Assembly (NCBI RefSeq): GCF_002583405.1
Contig: NZ_BCMJ01000001.1
Location: forward strand, 103,438 to 167,437
Reading direction: 5' to 3'
Source: Secundilactobacillus silagincola
GTDB lineage: Bacteria > Bacillota > Bacilli > Lactobacillales > Lactobacillaceae
DNA length: 64,000 bases
Shown: one piece after another, positions 24,748-34,864 of the stretch
Position numbering within the stretch: the first letter of the stretch is position 1
How the letters are laid out: the number at the start of each line of letters is the position of its first letter
Notes under the pieces: model-generated
Database searches by the model: none
What the model saw: only the letters and a program-made list of their open reading frames with translations
What the model was told of the DNA's origin: nothing
Made by a program: the position numbers and the translations under genes

Positions 24748-25776
24748 TTAAACTCTTGGAATGAAGAGATTTCCTAAAGTTGCCGCCATCATCGCTTTAA
24801 TGGAGTGCATCCGGTTCTCTGCTTCTTCGAATTGGCGTGCGTATGAACTACGAAAGACTTCATCAGTAACTTCCATTTCAGTAATACCGTATTTTTCTTG
24901 AATTTCTTTACCGTATTCAGTATCAGTATCATGGAATGCTGGTAAGCAATGCATGAAGATCAATTGATCATCTGGGGTACCGGTCTTCTTCAGTGCGGCC
25001 ATGTTAACTTGGTATGGTTGCAATAATTTGACCCGTTCTTCCCAGTTGCTTTCGCCCATTGATACCCAGACGTCGGTATAAACGATGTTTGACCCCTTCA
25101 TACCCTCATCCAGATCATCGGTGATGAATAACTGAGCGCCAGATTTAGCAGCGAATCCGTTAGCCAGGTCTTGGATTTCTTTGGTTGGGTGTAATTCTTT
25201 AGGAGCAACGATATGAATGTTAACGCCTAAGATGGCACCCGTTACTAACAGAGAGTTGGCAACGTTGTTACGGCCATCACCCATAAAAGTCAGGGTTAAG
25301 CCCTTTAAGTGACCAAAGTTTTCCTTCACCGTCATGAAGTCAGCCAGCATTTGAGTTGGGTGCCACTCGTCGGTGAGGCCGTTCCAAACTGGTACACCGC
25401 CGAATTCGGCTAACTGCTCAACGACTTTTTGACTGAAACCACGGAATTCGATGCCGTCAAACATACTTCCCAGTACTTTAGCAGTATCTTCGACAGATTC
25501 CTTCTTACCGAGCTGAATATCGTTAGCACCTAAGAATTCTGGGTGAGCACCGAGATCAATAGCTGCGGTCGTGAATGCTGAACGTGTTCTAGTTGATGTT
25601 TTTTCAAACAGTAAAGCAACATTTTTGCCTTCCAAGTAATGGTGTGGAATGCCAGCTTTTTTCAAAGCCTTTAAATGCAAACCAAAATCGATCAAGTATT
25701 CAAGTTCAGCCGCGGTAAAGTCTTTTTCAGCCAATACTGAACGGCCCTGAAATACACTGTTTTTGAAATCTGTCAT
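24748..25776 (-). CDS. arcB: Ornithine carbamoyltransferase (catabolic)
   Basis: A 342-residue enzyme converting citrulline and phosphate to ornithine and carbamoyl phosphate. The carbamoyl phosphate loop is [12 protein letters not shown] near residue 54 and the ornithine-binding [10 protein letters not shown] lies near 272. The start at 25776 follows AAGGGAG by 10 nt, 14 nt after the arcA stop. Its place between arcA and arcC marks it as the catabolic form. Confidence 0.94.
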   Translation of the reverse strand: MTDFKNSVFQGRSVLAEKDFTAAELEYLIDFGLHLKALKKAGIPHHYLEGKNVALLFEKTSTRTRSAFTTAAIDLGAHPEFLGANDIQLGKKESVEDTAKVLGSMFDGIEFRGFSQKVVEQLAEFGGVPVWNGLTDEWHPTQMLADFMTVKENFGHLKGLTLTFMGDGRNNVANSLLVTGAILGVNIHIVAPKELHPTKEIQDLANGFAAKSGAQLFITDDLDEGMKGSNIVYTDVWVSMGESNWEERVKLLQPYQVNMAALKKTGTPDDQLIFMHCLPAFHDTDTEYGKEIQEKYGITEMEVTDEVFRSSYARQFEEAENRMHSIKAMMAATLGNLFIPRV

Positions 25777-25790
25777 GTTAAAATTCTCCC

Positions 25791-27029
25791 TTATTTTAAA
25801 TCTTCTCTTACTAATGGCATGCTCATGCAACGTGGACCCCCACGGCCCCGAGATAATTCACTTGAAAGAACTTCCAGAACTTTAAGGCCGTGTTCGCGCA
25901 GTACCCGGTTGGAGACGTAGTTACGGTTGTAAGTAACAACGACACCTGGGGCAATTGCCAACGTGTTTGAGCCATCGTTCCATTGTTCTCTGGCCGAGAC
26001 GATTGGGTCGCCAGCACCAGTTGGAATCAAGTCAAGATCGTCTAAGTGAAGGGCGTCTTTAAGCACTTGTTTTAAGTCGGTTCTGTAATCAAGGTTTAAT
26101 TCACCATCGTTGCCTTGGGTGATCGTCCAAGTATCAATGTGACCACCTTCACCTAAGATACCTGGGTGAACGGTGAACTGATCCTTGTTGATCATGGTAA
26201 AGACGGTGTCCAAATGCATCATCGCATGGTTGTGTGGGATGCGGATGGCAATGATTTTTTCGTAACCGCTCTTGTTCTTGAAGAGGTTCCGGGCAATGTC
26301 TTCAATAGCGTTAGCTGAAGTCCGTTGCGAAACACCAATTGCGAGAACGGTATCACTGAGAACTAATTCATCCCCACCTTCGATACGGGTATCGTGGTTA
26401 CGATCACGCCATACCTGAAGGCCTTGGTTAGCAAACCGTGGATGATATTTGATAATTTCTTCGTAAAATAAGGATTCACGACGACGTGCAGGGAAGGTCA
26501 TGTGGTTAATGCTCAGTCCCTCGCCGATTGAGGCTGCTGGGTCGCGTGTGAAGTAGAGGTTAGGCATTGGATCCATGAAGAATGGGTAATCCTCTTCTTC
26601 GGCCGCGCTGACAAGGTCGCGTGGCACAAAGTCGAGTTCGTTCTTACGAACACCGCCCATGATCTTAATGACCATCTCCTGAGTTGACTTCGAACTGAGG
26701 TATTCTTTCAAAACGTCGTGCAGGACACCAGCTGCGTAGCCGGATTCTGCCAACATTTGGTCAAGAAAGGCATCTTTAACTTGGTCGCCGCCAGCATCCA
26801 GTGCTTCGGCTGCCAATTTTTCAAGATATAAGACCTCAACACCGTTATCCCTTAGCGTATCCGCAAAAGCATCATGTTCCTTTTGGGCTACAGGTAAGTA
26901 TGGGATGTCGTCAAAAAGCAATCGGGGCATCATATCTGGTGTGAAGTTTTCAACTTCAACGCCGGGCCGCTTTAACATCACAACTTTCAATTTGCCAATT
27001 TCAGAAGTGATGTGAATTGGTTTTGTCAT
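25791..27029 (-). CDS. arcA: Arginine deiminase
   Basis: A 412-residue enzyme that hydrolyses arginine to citrulline and ammonia. Catalytic Cys lies near the C terminus in [10 protein letters not shown], and other hallmarks are [17 protein letters not shown] near 155, and HLDTVFTMI and GGDELVLSD in the second half. First gene of the arc operon with GGAGG before the ATG. Upstream lies a control region with a cre-like site over the -35. Ammonia from this pathway raises internal pH under acid stress. Confidence 0.95.
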   Translation of the reverse strand: MTKPIHITSEIGKLKVVMLKRPGVEVENFTPDMMPRLLFDDIPYLPVAQKEHDAFADTLRDNGVEVLYLEKLAAEALDAGGDQVKDAFLDQMLAESGYAAGVLHDVLKEYLSSKSTQEMVIKIMGGVRKNELDFVPRDLVSAAEEEDYPFFMDPMPNLYFTRDPAASIGEGLSINHMTFPARRRESLFYEEIIKYHPRFANQGLQVWRDRNHDTRIEGGDELVLSDTVLAIGVSQRTSANAIEDIARNLFKNKSGYEKIIAIRIPHNHAMMHLDTVFTMINKDQFTVHPGILGEGGHIDTWTITQGNDGELNLDYRTDLKQVLKDALHLDDLDLIPTGAGDPIVSAREQWNDGSNTLAIAPGVVVTYNRNYVSNRVLREHGLKVLEVLSSELSRGRGGPRCMSMPLVREDLK

Positions 27030-27488
27030 TTTGTTACCTCCTATCTCATTTGAACAACATCATCATATCCGATATTGTAACCGTTTTCTAAAGCGCTTTC
27101 ACACTAAAAATGTACGTTTTTTCACGTTTTAATTTGACGTTGTATATTTGGAAACGTTTATGTAATAAAGATGAATATTCAATATAAATTAAGTATTTAT
27201 ACGTTTTGTTTTGTATAAAATTAGAGAATAATATTTACGTTAAAATTTGAATCAATTTTGTTTAATTCCCTATTTAATAGCGTTTATGACATTTATTAAC
27301 TATAATTATTTACATATTATGTATTTAGTTTAAATGTATACTAATTAATTGGATTGTGAATAATATAATTGTGAGGAATCACTAGTTTTACTGGGTTATA
27401 TGTGATAGTTAGACTATATATTGCATTTCTACACATGAGATTAGGTATGGTGTTTCTGTAAGCTTACTGAGTATTTGTGAAAGTAAAT
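27030..27488. promoter_or_regulatory. arc operon control region (cre-like site, ARG-box-like site)
   Basis: This AT-rich 460-bp gap holds no gene. On the minus strand the -10 TACAAT is at 27074-27079. A cre-like palindrome TGAAAGCGCTTTAG (27088-27101) covers the -35, which fits CcpA repression. ATGAATATTCAAT at 27171-27183 resembles an ARG box. Further left, TGTGAGGAATCACT (27370-27383) is a dyad that might bind the Crp-like regulator, with TGTGA again at 27411. Except for the cre site these are weak matches. Confidence 0.5.
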
Positions 27489-27520
27489 GAAAAACGAGAC
27501 CACATTATCATGGTCTCGTT
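27489..27520 (-). terminator. Rho-independent terminator of the defence-like cassette
   Basis: A perfect 10-bp stem AACGAGACCA/TGGTCTCGTT with an 8-nt loop and a minus-strand T run, directly after the last gene of the 27523-32918 operon. Confidence 0.88.
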
Positions 27521-27522
27521 TC

Positions 27523-29277
27523 TTAACTATTAAACATTTCAGATAATTTATTTCTTAAAGCTTCGTCCACCGCGTAAATATATAATCCATTCACACCACG
27601 TGTTAAAAGGACGTTTAATTCGTTTGCCAGTAATTCATCGCTGACATACGCCATTTCACCGGTCGAAGAAAGTTTTCGCTGATGAATTGCATTCTTGTTT
27701 TTACTTTTGCTAGGATCAAATTGAATCCTGCCATCGCGATAAATCACAGAGGGACCAATAATTACGCCGCAATAATTTAAATCAAATCCCTGTATGGTAT
27801 AGGTTGAGCCAACTTCATCAATTGTTTGCTCCTGCTCTGGCCAGGCTAATTTTTTTACTGAACGTTCACTCTTTAGCTGAAGATTCCAAGGTAACTCTAA
27901 GTTACCAGCATTCACCATCCACAGTTTCCCGTCTTCGCGTTTTGCTTGCGTAAACTTCCAATCGAAAGTTGCCACTAAACGAGATATACCGCTGTTTGCT
28001 TGATCGGCATTCTTTTGTTTGATTTGATGATACATCTCGGTAGCATCATCAAAAATCCGCAAGTCATACCCATTTGAATCAGGATGAAATGGCAATACTT
28101 GTCTACGAGAATCTGTAATTGCACGAATCCAGTCAATGGTCTGGTCATCCGCTTTCATCCGCAACTGTTTTTTCAATTCAATCAGGTTATCTTGACTGTC
28201 AGCCTTACTCCGAATCTTATCAATATCTGACTCCTCAAGATATTCTTCAGTTTTTAAGACTTGTTTTGGGTCAAAAATAGCTACCGTTACTTTTGAGCGT
28301 TTCATAATATCATCTAACTGATTCTTACCTTGATAAGCTTGCTTCCCTTGCGTCCAAAGTAAGTGAGCTTCATCAACTAATACGATATCGACTTTATTCT
28401 TTGGATCATGGTTATGAATAAAGCGAGTAGCTTTTGATACAGTGTCCTCATCCTTACCATCTGTGATTCCTAATTTCATCAAAATATCTCTGTAAACCTT
28501 CAGTTGTTCATCATGATTAACAATCAAGTTTATCTTAAGGTTACTAAATTGTGGATGATCACTGCTATTACTATACTGAAACAACTGATAAAAAATTGTG
28601 CTAAGCAGCACCGTTTTACCCGAACCGGCTTCACCTTGGACTAGTATAAGCTGGTCCTCTTTACCTGCTAACAAAACCTCTGTGATTCGATCTTGAACCA
28701 AGTTTTTCGCATCAAACTGTTCTTGAGTCAGTTTGTGGAAAGGCGAAGCTTTAAATAATGCCGAATCACGAATAATCTGTTCCAGTGGAAAGAGCTTATT
28801 ATCCAATTGTCTGAGCTGCCGCCAAGCCTTGGAGAAGATATCATCTCTGTCATTTTCCGTATAATACTTATTTTGGTCATTTTCACGCCGATTATTCAGA
28901 TTCTGTACACTGCTAACCCCTGACATATATAACATCATTTTATTTTCAATATCTAAAGTCAGCGACTTATTAAATAGATTATGACCGATCACAACCATAT
29001 TTACATCTTCAGCAGCTCTAAAATCCGCCCAATCACTTCTAACTTTTGGATCTTCGATTAAATGTTGACGGGTTCGTTGCCAAATATTATTGGTTTCGCC
29101 AACATAGACATCATACATATCTTTCTTATTCTTCTTGTAAATAATGTACACAGTTGGATAGTCAAACAATAGTTCATCGGCTGGAGTACCTTTGACTTCA
29201 TGGGATAGTTGTGTGAGCCCCTGGACATTATATGGAATTTTTTTAACTAATGGCCTAGCAATATCACTCAAACGCAT
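27523..29277 (-). CDS. GIY-YIG nuclease fused to a DUF2075 P-loop helicase-like protein
   Basis: A 584-residue fusion. Residues 40-120 fit a GIY-YIG endonuclease: VYII (43-46), VYVG (57-60), an Arg/His pair (R68, H72) and a metal-binding Glu at 111. Residues 190-580 fit DUF2075, with Walker A GEAGSGKT (215-222) and DEAH (302-305), and a late helicase-like motif TYTIQGFDLNYCGV. Such proteins occur in bacterial defence loci. The ATG is only 2 nt from GGAGG; a TTG two codons on (29271) has 8-nt spacing and may be the real start. Last gene of the cassette, 12 nt after the MazG-like gene, and AT-rich compared with the arc genes. Confidence 0.82.
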   Translation of the reverse strand: MRLSDIARPLVKKIPYNVQGLTQLSHEVKGTPADELLFDYPTVYIIYKKNKKDMYDVYVGETNNIWQRTRQHLIEDPKVRSDWADFRAAEDVNMVVIGHNLFNKSLTLDIENKMMLYMSGVSSVQNLNNRRENDQNKYYTENDRDDIFSKAWRQLRQLDNKLFPLEQIIRDSALFKASPFHKLTQEQFDAKNLVQDRITEVLLAGKEDQLILVQGEAGSGKTVLLSTIFYQLFQYSNSSDHPQFSNLKINLIVNHDEQLKVYRDILMKLGITDGKDEDTVSKATRFIHNHDPKNKVDIVLVDEAHLLWTQGKQAYQGKNQLDDIMKRSKVTVAIFDPKQVLKTEEYLEESDIDKIRSKADSQDNLIELKKQLRMKADDQTIDWIRAITDSRRQVLPFHPDSNGYDLRIFDDATEMYHQIKQKNADQANSGISRLVATFDWKFTQAKREDGKLWMVNAGNLELPWNLQLKSERSVKKLAWPEQEQTIDEVGSTYTIQGFDLNYCGVIIGPSVIYRDGRIQFDPSKSKNKNAIHQRKLSSTGEMAYVSDELLANELNVLLTRGVNGLYIYAVDEALRNKLSEMFNS

Positions 29278-29289
29278 ATCCTCCTAACG

Positions 29290-29610
29290 CTATTTATCAA
29301 ACTTCCAGTGACGATTTTTATTTGTCTGTAACTTCTCATACACGATATCATTTGGATTAACACCAAGTTTATCACACATATAGTATGCGTATGTGAGTGT
29401 ATCGGCCAATTCCATTTTCAATGATTGTAAATCTTCTTTGTTCTCTAGTATTTGATCATTGTTCTGGCTGTCTTTCCACAGAAAATGCTCGTTTACTTCT
29501 GCCGCTTCTATTGACAAAGCTCTGGCTAGGGCAGGAAGTGTATGGTAGTTTTGCCAATGACGTTCGTCACGAAACTTGATTAATGCTGCGGATACTTCTT
29601 CGTAATTCAT
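29290..29610 (-). CDS. MazG-like nucleotide pyrophosphohydrolase
   Basis: A 106-residue all-alpha NTP pyrophosphatase of the MazG/dUTPase-like superfamily. Metal-binding acids are visible as SIEAAEVNEHF near residue 34 and LKMELADTLTYAYYMCDKLG near 62. I start at the ATG at 29610 with AAGGTGA upstream; a longer frame overlaps the helicase gene. It lies between a helicase with PLD and DUF3427-like parts and the GIY-YIG fusion, so it probably alters nucleotide pools as part of the cassette. Its exact substrate is unknown. Confidence 0.8.
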   Translation of the reverse strand: MNYEEVSAALIKFRDERHWQNYHTLPALARALSIEAAEVNEHFLWKDSQNNDQILENKEDLQSLKMELADTLTYAYYMCDKLGVNPNDIVYEKLQTNKNRHWKFDK

Positions 29611-29659
29611 TAGATCACCTTCACTAATATCGTAAAATTTCAAAGACTTTTCTCCAACA

Positions 29660-32506
29660 CTACTTTTCAAACAACAAATATTTATCATACTGAGCACTAT
29701 TATCCAACTGCAGTAGCATCCGTACTATTGGTTCGACTTTACCATCTTTAACCTGAAATTCTTGCTGTTCTGTATCTTTTACTTGCACTTCACCAAAGTA
29801 ATAAAAGCCTTTACCCTCGTCGTCATTCTTCTTGATGAATAGTCGGATACTGGTCTTACTATTCTTAATTTCAACGACTTCTTTTGAATCTATTTTAACA
29901 TTATGACGTGTATACCACTGAAACGTATCGGTGTTAATAAAGCGATCTTGATAATTAATACTTGAATCGATTTGATCTGACTTTGAATATGTTACAAAGA
30001 TTGGGCATTCATTATCCCTTACTCGATATCCATAAATAGTCGAACTTGTATCATTATCCCAACAAAGCAATCGACAAACGTCTTTCCGTGTATAACGATG
30101 GTATAAAGTAAATTGCTCATCTTGATTATACCTTTCAGACCTTATTAAACCTGCTTGAATTGCATCATCGAATAATTTATTGAACAGAGAATTATTTTTC
30201 ATCCAATCAAGTATTTTGGGATTTAATACATAAGTATCATCTTGAACTGAAACTAGCGGATCATTTCCATATTTCTTTTGCGCAGCTTTCTGAAAGAATT
30301 CCAACGAAAGTACACGTTCAATCGATTGAGATACATCTGCGTTATAGAAAATCTGCTTTTCAGATAACAATTCCTCAAAATCATTTTCACCGAATCTTCC
30401 ACGATTTTGGATTAATTCATTTAATAGCAACAATTCAACACTACGCTTACCATTCATTAACTCAATGGAAATAAAACTAAGAATAGCTTCTTCATCCGCA
30501 GTAAGGTGAACATCTTCCTTCATCCTAACAAGAAACTTATAGTAATTCTGATAGTTATCAGCAAACACTGTACAATCAACAGTCTCAGACTTTTGGAAAT
30601 CGCAAAGTAACGGTATCCGACCTAAACGAAATTTAAGATCAGTATAGTCGTCTTTCAAAACTTTAAACCCGGCTAATTTCGTATTATTAATTGACTGATA
30701 AATCCTTTCCTTGGCAATCTCCGAGAAGTTAACCGTTGATACTCCTGAAATCTGTCTAACTTCCAAATCGTCACGCGCTTTATCAGTGCTCCGCGACTTA
30801 TCCCCAGTCAGAGCAATCGGAATTAAATAGTTATTCTTATAATTACCGATAAAATCAATCACAGTCACAAATGATTTATTATTAGCTTTTCGAAGACCTC
30901 GACCTAACTGTTGAATAAAAACAATACTGGATTGTGTATTTCTTAGCATCACCACTTGATTAACACAGGGAATATCAATTCCTTCATTAAAGACATCAAC
31001 GGTAATGATATATTCAATTTCGCCATTTTCCAACTCAGCAACCACTTCATCACGCTTACTTTGAGGCGTTTCTCCAGTAAGTGCTTTACTCAAATGGCCT
31101 CTATCCGTCATTAATTTAGCTAATTCGTAAGCCTCATCTTTTCGACTGCAGAAAATAAGTCCCTGTAATCTGTCACCTGAATAACCATAGTATTCTGTCT
31201 GTTTGATGATGTATTCGACTCGCTCATCTGATACTAACCATTTAAGCGCACTAGTATCATCACTTACTTCTCCGTCTTTTTCGTAGTCGGTAATGCCAAT
31301 ATAGTGAAATGGACACAACATATCTTCGTCCAAAGCTTTTTGTAGCCGAATCTCATACGCAATATTATAATCGAACAACTCATAAAGATTATAATCATCC
31401 ATCCGTTCCGGAGTAGCGGTCATCCCTAATAGAAAATCAGGTTGAAAATACTTTAGAACACGTTGATAGGTCGGACTACCGACTCGGTGTGCCTCGTCAA
31501 CTAAAATATAGTCAAACTCAGCCACATTAAACTGTGTTAAGAAATCCTGCTTAGATAAGGTTTGAATAGTTGCAAATACATATTTAGCGTCCTTATCTTT
31601 ACTCGTACCTGAGATTTTTCCAAAAGCATTATCTGGTTCATTACTCAATACCCGCTTAAAACTAGCCATTGTCTTATCAAGAATTTGTTCCCGGTGAACA
31701 ATATATAAAAACCTTTTGGGCTGATAACTAGCTACATCAAAAGCACCTAAATAAGTTTTACCTGTACCAGTTGCTGAAATAACAAGGGCTCGTTCGGCAC
31801 CATTATTGCGAATTTCTGATAAGTTATTCAGCGCATCAGTTTGCATGGCATTTGGCATAATTTGATTTTTAGAAGTGGATACTTTTGGATGCGTTTCCCT
31901 TAAGGCGACTGGTTGATAACCCTTACTGTAAAAATTGATCCAATCTGTCGTTAGTGGGGTTGCTTTATTCCATGCCAATTCAACTTCTTGGATGAGCTTT
32001 TCCGTAATCGATCCATTATCGTAAGAAGTAAATTTGATATTCCATTCGTAGTTATTCATTAAGGCTTGTTCAGTTAAATTAGAGCTGCCAATAATCGCAG
32101 ATTGATACCGTTGCTCTTCATGGTCAAAAATATAACCTTTCGCATGAAAATTATCATTTTCAGCAATTCGCACTTCAACATTATCTAACTTTCTCAATTC
32201 TCGAAATGCTTTTGGAGAATTAAAATTTAGATAGGTGGAAGTTAAAATACGACCGTGAATACCTTTAGCGGCTAAATCAGCTAATTTCACCTTTAGTGAG
32301 GTTAATGCCCCTTCAGTGATAAAAGCAATCGCAAAAGTGAATGAAGAACAGTGTGATAACTCCCTCTCGATATGTAGTAACATCGTATCACCATGACTAT
32401 TGTGAATAAATTGAGGCATGAGCTCTTCAGAACCAGCAATCTCCCGATCCACAAAACCATTGGCAAGCGAGTTTTCAATTTTAGCTTGAATATCAGTTAG
32501 ATCCAT
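29660..32506 (-). CDS. PLD nuclease-DEAD/DEAH helicase with DUF3427-like C terminus
   Basis: A 948-residue protein. Residues 40-180 form a phospholipase D-like domain with one HxK motif (HAKGYIFD, from 121) and GSSNLT (140-145). Superfamily 2 helicase motifs follow: SATGTGKT (244-251), DEAH (337-340), a TATPERMD motif and QQLGRGLRK near 540. The last 250 residues, with GYRVRDNECPIFVTY and FRINT-like segments, resemble DUF3427. Proteins of this build are often encoded beside a Nudix hydrolase, as here with 14 nt overlap. I infer nuclease-helicase action on foreign or damaged DNA. Confidence 0.85.
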   Translation of the reverse strand: MDLTDIQAKIENSLANGFVDREIAGSEELMPQFIHNSHGDTMLLHIERELSHCSSFTFAIAFITEGALTSLKVKLADLAAKGIHGRILTSTYLNFNSPKAFRELRKLDNVEVRIAENDNFHAKGYIFDHEEQRYQSAIIGSSNLTEQALMNNYEWNIKFTSYDNGSITEKLIQEVELAWNKATPLTTDWINFYSKGYQPVALRETHPKVSTSKNQIMPNAMQTDALNNLSEIRNNGAERALVISATGTGKTYLGAFDVASYQPKRFLYIVHREQILDKTMASFKRVLSNEPDNAFGKISGTSKDKDAKYVFATIQTLSKQDFLTQFNVAEFDYILVDEAHRVGSPTYQRVLKYFQPDFLLGMTATPERMDDYNLYELFDYNIAYEIRLQKALDEDMLCPFHYIGITDYEKDGEVSDDTSALKWLVSDERVEYIIKQTEYYGYSGDRLQGLIFCSRKDEAYELAKLMTDRGHLSKALTGETPQSKRDEVVAELENGEIEYIITVDVFNEGIDIPCVNQVVMLRNTQSSIVFIQQLGRGLRKANNKSFVTVIDFIGNYKNNYLIPIALTGDKSRSTDKARDDLEVRQISGVSTVNFSEIAKERIYQSINNTKLAGFKVLKDDYTDLKFRLGRIPLLCDFQKSETVDCTVFADNYQNYYKFLVRMKEDVHLTADEEAILSFISIELMNGKRSVELLLLNELIQNRGRFGENDFEELLSEKQIFYNADVSQSIERVLSLEFFQKAAQKKYGNDPLVSVQDDTYVLNPKILDWMKNNSLFNKLFDDAIQAGLIRSERYNQDEQFTLYHRYTRKDVCRLLCWDNDTSSTIYGYRVRDNECPIFVTYSKSDQIDSSINYQDRFINTDTFQWYTRHNVKIDSKEVVEIKNSKTSIRLFIKKNDDEGKGFYYFGEVQVKDTEQQEFQVKDGKVEPIVRMLLQLDNSAQYDKYLLFEK

Positions 32507-32918
32507 AGAATTTCACCTGTGTTAAATCTGCTTTAGAAATGACATTAACAGCTGCTTGATCGGCTTCAGCCCACGATAACTGGTTCAACTCATTTTGATT
32601 AAGCCATTCTACTCTGCTATGCGCTACCAAATCAAAGTGGTGGGTCAGAAATTTGGCATAATATACAGTTAAATTAACGATTCCAAAATCATATTCGTGG
32701 CTATTTGTTTCGGTCACACGTTCACCCACAACAATTTCATCGTTGAATTCTTCATTTAATTCACGCTGCAATGCTTGTTCTGGAGTTTCTCCAGTTTCTA
32801 TTTTGCCACCAGGAAACTCCCAAAGTGTCCCTAACACGCGATCATCATTGCGTTTTGTCGCTAATACCTTGCCATTTTCAATTAAAGCGGCTCCAACCAC
32901 GTTGATTTGTTTTTTCAT
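32493..32918 (-). CDS. Nudix hydrolase (MutT-like NTP pyrophosphohydrolase)
   Basis: A 141-residue enzyme with a full Nudix box: GKIETGETPEQALQRELNEE (residues about 40-59) fits GX5EX7REUXEEXGU. The preceding LWEFPGG is typical of the MutT/CTP pyrophosphohydrolase branch. The ATG at 32918 follows GGAAGG. First gene of the four-gene cassette; it overlaps the helicase gene by 14 nt. In this setting it may hydrolyse modified or signalling nucleotides and not just oxidised ones; that is inference. Confidence 0.87.
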   Translation of the reverse strand: MKKQINVVGAALIENGKVLATKRNDDRVLGTLWEFPGGKIETGETPEQALQRELNEEFNDEIVVGERVTETNSHEYDFGIVNLTVYYAKFLTHHFDLVAHSRVEWLNQNELNQLSWAEADQAAVNVISKADLTQVKFYGSN

Positions 32919-33178
32919 GCTGAACACCTTCCGTTTTCTCGTCTAATAACAATATATTATCACATCTAAAACGGCTTCAGAACAGAATGAGTGGGAAATC
33001 ATATTTACCATCAAGATGGTTTTGCCAAAACATCTTTTAGAATTACTCTTCACTAGTCGAATTTCTAATTACACTTTAAAAAAATGAATTTTCTTATCTA
33101 TTATTTTGTATTAAGCCTATAATTAAAATGTTAAATTATTCATTATTTAACTAATAATTCTTTTATGGAGGTTTTAGT

Positions 33179-34000
33179 TTGAGGTCGTCAAAGGTTTTTA
33201 AGGGTATTTTATTAGTCATATGTACGTGTTTAGCTGGAGTTAGTATGATGGTGTCACCCAGTTCAGCATCTGCAAAAACTGCTCCTGCAAAAGTAGTATC
33301 ATACTCTAAAATTAGTAGCTCAAAAAGATACCACGCTTTGTATGGAAACATCTACGGCAATGCAAAATTAACCAAAAAGGTTCACAATGCAAGTAATTTT
33401 CCAAACACAGTTTTTTCGGTAACAAAATCTGCCACAATCAAAAAATATCACGGCTCTAGATCTATTTACTACTACATTTCTAATAAGTCTGGAACAGTAA
33501 AGGGATGGATCTGGCGTGGCAATCTTTCTCCAGTTAAAACATATGCTCAAGAAAAATCAGATATTAACGCTATGATTAAAATTATTAATACTATTGATCC
33601 TGATGAGCGTGGAACATACTTAGTAGAAATGAATGATGTTACACCTCAACAAGCATATTCTGGTATTTCCAGCGTCACCGGCGATATAGGCAGTGACGGT
33701 TATTATATGGGGTCAGTAGGCTACTCAGAAAACATCAGTGAAATGCAGGCAATGGGTAAAATTTATAATTTATTTGAAAAAAGATTTACTTCATCTCAAA
33801 AGAGGACCCTTAATGCACTTTACGAAAATTATTTAACAGAATTAGACTCCGCAGTTTCTAATGAAAATAATGAAAATCCAATAAGTGACGGTTCAGCCTT
33901 TGATGACAGTGAAGAAACTGATGCTGATGCTCAAGAAGCTACATCTGATTTATCAACAGTACTTGTAAAAGATATCGCCTCGTTACAAAAGACGGTTTAA
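33179..34000 (+). CDS. Secreted protein with SH3-like surface module
   Basis: A 273-residue exported protein starting at TTG, 7 nt after GGAGG. Residues 1-33 are a signal peptide ending in ASAK. Residues 45-125 share a module with the CAP protein at 13830 (NIYGNAKLTKK and VKGWIWRGNLSPVK). The middle part is helical and the last 50 residues are strongly acidic (DGSAFDDSEETDADAQE). I do not recognise the family beyond this. Not preceded by a partner in the same operon; 260 bp upstream up to the Nudix gene show only AT-rich sequence. Confidence 0.7.
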   Translation: MRSSKVFKGILLVICTCLAGVSMMVSPSSASAKTAPAKVVSYSKISSSKRYHALYGNIYGNAKLTKKVHNASNFPNTVFSVTKSATIKKYHGSRSIYYYISNKSGTVKGWIWRGNLSPVKTYAQEKSDINAMIKIINTIDPDERGTYLVEMNDVTPQQAYSGISSVTGDIGSDGYYMGSVGYSENISEMQAMGKIYNLFEKRFTSSQKRTLNALYENYLTELDSAVSNENNENPISDGSAFDDSEETDADAQEATSDLSTVLVKDIASLQKTV

Positions 34001-34138
34001 GATTCTCATATATTCCAAGTAAAATGAACACTTATTATTAATTCAAACTCTGTTAATTTCACCAATATCCACGGTTTTAAATTTAGCCAAGTTTAAACTT
34101 GAATTAGGTAACTTAAATGATCAAGAGGTAATTACAAA

Positions 34139-34684
34139 ATGTCTAGAAAAAGGGTCATGAGAATTGTACTTAGTTTAGTTGCCACACTATTCTTATCACT
34201 AGTTGCCTTGCCAACACAAGCATCGGCAAAAACAACTTTAAAGTCATTTCCAACATCGCTACACAGAACTTGGTATCATTATGATGGTCATGGTCGATAC
34301 GACACCATTCATTTTTCGTCTAAGAAAATGAGTTATGCACAGTATTACGACCATAAATGGTATCGTTCCACATCTACGTTACATTATCGGAATGCCAACA
34401 CGGATTCTGACAAGATAAAGCGTCATAATTCTTGGGTAGTTGGTCATACCTTTCATATAGGTAAGGCTAATTGGACAAACGTGATGGGTTGGAACCAATC
34501 AGCCGGTGACGGTAGCTCATATAAAATTGAAACTAAAACCTACCATCATAAGAAAGTCCGTGTATTAAGTGAAGGCGGCGGTGCAGAATTCTGGATTGAT
34601 AACCACTTCTACACCAGCAAGGGAACCGCTCATAAACTTGGTAATCATCATTTTTCAGGAGAACACTATTATCCTAAATATTAA
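34139..34684 (+). CDS. Small secreted protein, unknown function
   Basis: A 181-residue exported protein. Residues 1-31 are a signal peptide with ASAK at the end. The mature part is rich in His, Tyr, Trp and Ser, with HRTWYHYDGHGRYDTIHF near residue 42, of a type common in lactobacilli with no known role. The ATG has AGAGGT 10 nt upstream. It follows the other secreted protein after 138 bp on the same strand and could share its transcript. Confidence 0.65.
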   Translation: MSRKRVMRIVLSLVATLFLSLVALPTQASAKTTLKSFPTSLHRTWYHYDGHGRYDTIHFSSKKMSYAQYYDHKWYRSTSTLHYRNANTDSDKIKRHNSWVVGHTFHIGKANWTNVMGWNQSAGDGSSYKIETKTYHHKKVRVLSEGGGAEFWIDNHFYTSKGTAHKLGNHHFSGEHYYPKY

Positions 34685-34712
34685 TATCCACAAACCCTGA
34701 TTTGATAAATCT

Positions 34713-34757
34713 CAAAACAGAGTCTAAACCAATTTAAACGGTTTAGGCTCTATTTTG
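34713..34757 (+). terminator. Rho-independent terminator
   Basis: AGAGTCTAAACC with GGTTTAGGCTCT, extended by CAAAA/TTTTG, and a T-rich end. It closes the secreted-protein pair. Confidence 0.8.
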
Positions 34758-34864
34758 TTGTTTGTCATTCAACCGCTTCCAAATTCGTAATCAAAATGTA
34801 ACTTACGAAGCACCCTCTTTCTTTGCTATGCTTAGCAACATTGTGAAAAGAAAAGGAGATTCAA

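Noticed and set aside
27360-27440. Promoter or gene for a small RNA in the arc control region
   Set aside because: TGTGA half-sites and AT-rich sequence only; no promoter-terminator pair could be made out.
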